Shown here piece by piece: positions 62,210 through 64,000 of a DNA stretch of 64,000 bases (positions within the stretch are counted from its first letter, which is position 1; each line of letters begins with the position of its first letter). The notes beneath the pieces were generated by a model. The model saw nothing but the letters and a program-made list of their open reading frames with translations, had not been told where the DNA came from and ran no database searches. This stretch comes from Ceratopteris richardii (taxonomy: Eukaryota > Streptophyta > Polypodiopsida > Polypodiales > Pteridaceae), in the NCBI GenBank assembly GCA_020310875.1, contig CM035433.1:107313758-107377757 (forward strand), read 5' to 3'. Made by a program: the position numbers and the translations under genes.

Positions 62210-62222
62210 AAGGGGGGAAGAA
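62210..62222 (+). other. Polypurine tract of the nested element
   Basis: AAGGGGGGAAGAA directly precedes the 3' LTR start TGTAATAAAG. Confidence 0.9.
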
Positions 62223-62664
62223 TGTAATAAAGTAAGTCTATGATCCAAGGGTCTAGCCGGTTCAGACAGATCTGAAATCGGACACCGTTTGGTCATCCGT
62301 GTGTATGACCAAAGATCTCGAGTTTAGACTTACTAGGAGGTCTTGTGCTCTTGTGAACAAGTGATCCACTTAGCTTAGTGGTTAAGTCTCAAGGATGTGA
62401 AGGAGGAGGTCTTGGGTTCAACCCCCATGGGGTACATGGGGAGAGTGTTTTGCCCAAAGAGCTCTAGAGCCTTCTAGAAGCATCCACTTGAGTTAACTCG
62501 AGTTAACTGGGACACTTGGCGCACATGTAGTTACATGGCTGACACTTGGATGGTTAGTATCCACATGCCCAAGAAGGCAGTCCCCTGGAGAGAGCTATAT
62601 ATAGAGGCATTTGGTTGGGAGGAGAGTCATCTCATGTGGTGGTCGTAATCCTTGCTCTCTTGCA
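62223..62664 (+). repeat. 3' LTR of the nested element (442 bp)
   Basis: Near-identical to 59708-60155 apart from about four substitutions and a 6-bp deletion near 62632. Carries the same A/B boxes and a TATA box at 62596-62604. Followed by the CTCCA duplication (62665-62669). Confidence 0.96.
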
Positions 62665-63265
62665 CTCCACCTCCTTAATGTCAATCCGCAGAAGAGATAG
62701 GAGTGATATGAAGATCGTGAATGTGAGATGAAGTGAGAGTGAAGGTGAGAAGCATAGAGATGCACACACACATACACACACACCACGAAGAGACAAGCAA
62801 GACACAATGGAAGGTGAGAAATCAAATCTATTACTCAAGAACACTCTTACAAGCTCAAAATAGCTCTAAGCTCATACTAACCAACCTCAAAAATGAGCTC
62901 TCTAGCTCTTTTTATAGATTCTAGACTAGTTTTGACCGGTTTCACATCTAGTGACCGGCATAGTTAAAAAATAGGTCCTAGGTGCTATTTGAAAGGGTAA
63001 ACGGTGTCTAAAAATAACCAAAATTGATACGCTCATTCTACCTAAGCTCCTCAAGCTCGAGGACTCCTTGGCTTGCGCAAAATGGAGCTATGGATTACAA
63101 AAAGGGTTTTTCTATGTTACATATGTTACAATAGTGATGAAAATCACTGTTGGAGGTTTTGAGAAGTAATTATAAAACATAAATCTTCAAAAAGTTGATT
63201 CGACTGACTCCCTGCTCTGCCTTTACATGCTTCCACGTCTTCTATGCCTCTAGTTGCTGCCAACA
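62665..63265 (-). repeat. Gypsy F 5' LTR, main part (right of the nested insertion)
   Basis: Continues the LTR interrupted at 59707; the first 5 bp are the duplicated target site. Sense start TGTTGGCAGCAACTAG at 63265, near-palindrome AGTGATTTTCATCACT at about 63133-63148, TATA box 62907-62920, and a CA-rich run at 62763-62783. Colinear with J (29812-30463). Total LTR length without the insertion is about 640 bp. Confidence 0.92.
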
Positions 63266-64000
63266 ATTACTCACCTTAGTCATCAAAGCTATATTGCCAC
63301 TCAGGTGATTGCTACATCCTGAGTCTATGTAGAAAACTCTTTGATCTTCACTTTATCTTTAGTTGCATTCATAGTTAAAATTGAATCCTCTTTCTGATAT
63401 GAAGCATAGTTGTAGTAGGTATTATTATTATAGGATTGACTTTGAAAGCCTCTAGCTGCATTTCTTCCAAAGTAACCTCTACTACCTCTACCTCTGAAAT
63501 TACCTCTCTGATTTCTATTACCTCTTCCTCTTGAATTAAAGTTCGGATTATATCCTCCACCATTCTGATTATTATGCAAACATTGATGTGCTAAATGATT
63601 AGTCTTACCACAAATCTAGCAAGCTTTGACACCATCTTTATTGCTTCTGCCTCTTCCTCTTCCTTTGCCACCTCCTCTTCCTCTTAGGAAGTTAGCTTGG
63701 CTAGTAGTGCCTTCATCTTCATTCAATTGTTGCTTGCCTTTGTTAATCTTCTTCTTGTCCTTTGAATGCATTGCTTGACCTGTACTCTTATCAATATCAC
63801 CTTTGACATCCTGCTCAAAGGTTAGCATATGTCCTAGCAATTGATTCAAATCAAGAGTGAAATGATCTAGTGATAATTCAGTAGCTCGAATGAAAGGCTT
63901 CCACTCTCATCTCCTCTCAAACCTATGAAAATTTGTCTTACCGAATTGTCCTCTTCAATATCTTCATCAACTGATCCTAATGCCTCTGCAATGTCCTTCA
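63266..64000 (-). pseudogene. Copia L gag/protease fragment (A family), runs off the window
   Basis: Closely matches Copia A 3560-4210. In the sense direction from the right edge there is the capsid end (DLNQLLGHMLTFEQDVKG), a Gln/Lys and GR-rich basic region, and a zinc knuckle with a stop codon in place of its first Trp (C, stop, ICGKTNHLAHQC) near 63600. Then comes the RGRG/YNNN segment and the protease active site YIDSGCSNHLSG near 63300. At 63266 it is cut by the Gypsy F LTR, so F is inserted in or joined to L. The ORFs at 63325-63579 and 63616-63849 are its two largest pieces. Confidence 0.9.

Larger units (their letters stand above)
60156..62222 (+). other. Non-coding interior of the nested element
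   Basis: AT-rich, without gag, protease, RT or integrase motifs in any frame. The 88-codon frame at 60127-60393 starts inside the LTR and has no recognisable domain. Notable structures are the hairpin at 60507-60560 with a repeated loop sequence, the paired palindromes at 62097-62148, and a Gypsy-like 3' end before the polypurine tract. Confidence 0.85.
59708..62664 (+). mobile_element. Complete non-autonomous LTR retrotransposon (2957 bp) with target duplication CTCCA
   Basis: LTRs 59708-60155 (448 bp) and 62223-62664 (442 bp) are TGTAATAAAG...CTCTCTTGCA, differ by about four substitutions and a 6-bp indel, and are flanked by CTCCA (59703-59707, 62665-62669). A primer site and polypurine tract are in place. 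The 2.07-kb interior codes for no gag or pol, so the element depends on proteins from another element. The 3' interior end (TTTTCGAGGACGAAAATC then the purine tract) looks like the end of a Del/Tekay-type Gypsy pol, suggesting the parent lineage. Size lies between usual TRIM and LARD elements. Confidence 0.96.
49620..63265 (-). mobile_element. Gypsy F (Athila/Tat-like), RT-less, 3' end lost, 5' LTR split by a nested element
   Basis: Sense order: 5' LTR (63265-62670 plus 59707-59665, interrupted), primer site 59657-59639, leader with TCGCGATGG array, gag, protease, linker, integrase, a 602-codon frame with a second protease-like domain, and ORF3 to the break at 49620. RT and RNase H are missing between linker and integrase. 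The coding parts have few stops compared with E, J, K and O, and the CpGs of the array are mostly intact, so it is the youngest Gypsy copy here. On the right it lies inside Copia L. Confidence 0.9.

Overview
The window is intergenic DNA from a large, repeat-rich plant nuclear genome. It is AT-rich and consists almost entirely of LTR retrotransposons and their wreckage. Evidence for a plant: Ty1/Copia and non-chromodomain Ty3/Gypsy (Athila/Tat-like) proteins, primer-binding sites for initiator-Met tRNA (Copia) and for a TGGCACCGTTGC-type tRNA (Gypsy), and nested insertion. I found no host gene, no functional RNA gene, no CRISPR array and no bacterial feature. The species cannot be named from this sequence. 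All proteins are retroelement proteins or decayed frames, so no gene symbols are given.

Layout. 1-5777: young Copia element A (minus), LTRs nearly identical, inserted in an old Copia element B (plus, 5778-8875). 8876-12300: possible B LTR, long CT and GA microsatellites in opposite orientation, a degenerate tandem repeat and unassigned DNA. About 12310-15647: decayed Copia C (minus). 15648-17760: unrecognised open frames and a plus-strand LTR end with primer site (D). 17763-26090: two joined Gypsy fragments E1 and E2 (minus). 26091-28217: Gypsy remnant K (plus). 28220-29811: probable Copia remnant M (minus). 29812-31931: Gypsy LTR, primer site and gag, J (plus). 31957-34308: Gypsy remnant O (minus). 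34309-39365: decayed Copia H (plus). 39366-42009: 3' LTR and ORF3 of Gypsy G (minus). 42010-46843: Copia I (plus), same family as A, with an internal deletion. 46844-49619: mosaic of old Copia and Gypsy pieces (minus). 49620-63265: Gypsy F (minus), the best-preserved Gypsy, whose 5' LTR is split by a complete non-autonomous LTR element (59708-62664) with a perfect 5-bp target duplication. 63266-64000: Copia L (minus), A family, running off the window.

The most interesting system is the Gypsy family of E, F, G and J. Its genome order, read across copies, is LTR, tRNA primer site, a long leader holding a CpG-dense array built on a TCGCGA core, gag with several zinc knuckles, protease, (RT/RNase H missing in F), integrase, then an unusually long 3' coding region. 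That region begins with a 602-codon frame joining the integrase C-terminal module to a second DSG aspartic-protease-like domain and four tryptophan motifs (IWVPK-like). It continues into a large broken ORF3 with proline-rich and coiled-coil parts. In copy G the last frame reads through the polypurine tract into the 3' LTR.

The second notable object is the nested non-autonomous element. Both its LTRs carry a tRNA/SINE-like pair of Pol III A and B boxes upstream of a TATA box, and its leader has a strong hairpin. Every autonomous-type element in the window is disabled by internal deletion, frameshift or stop codons, so none looks able to move by itself.
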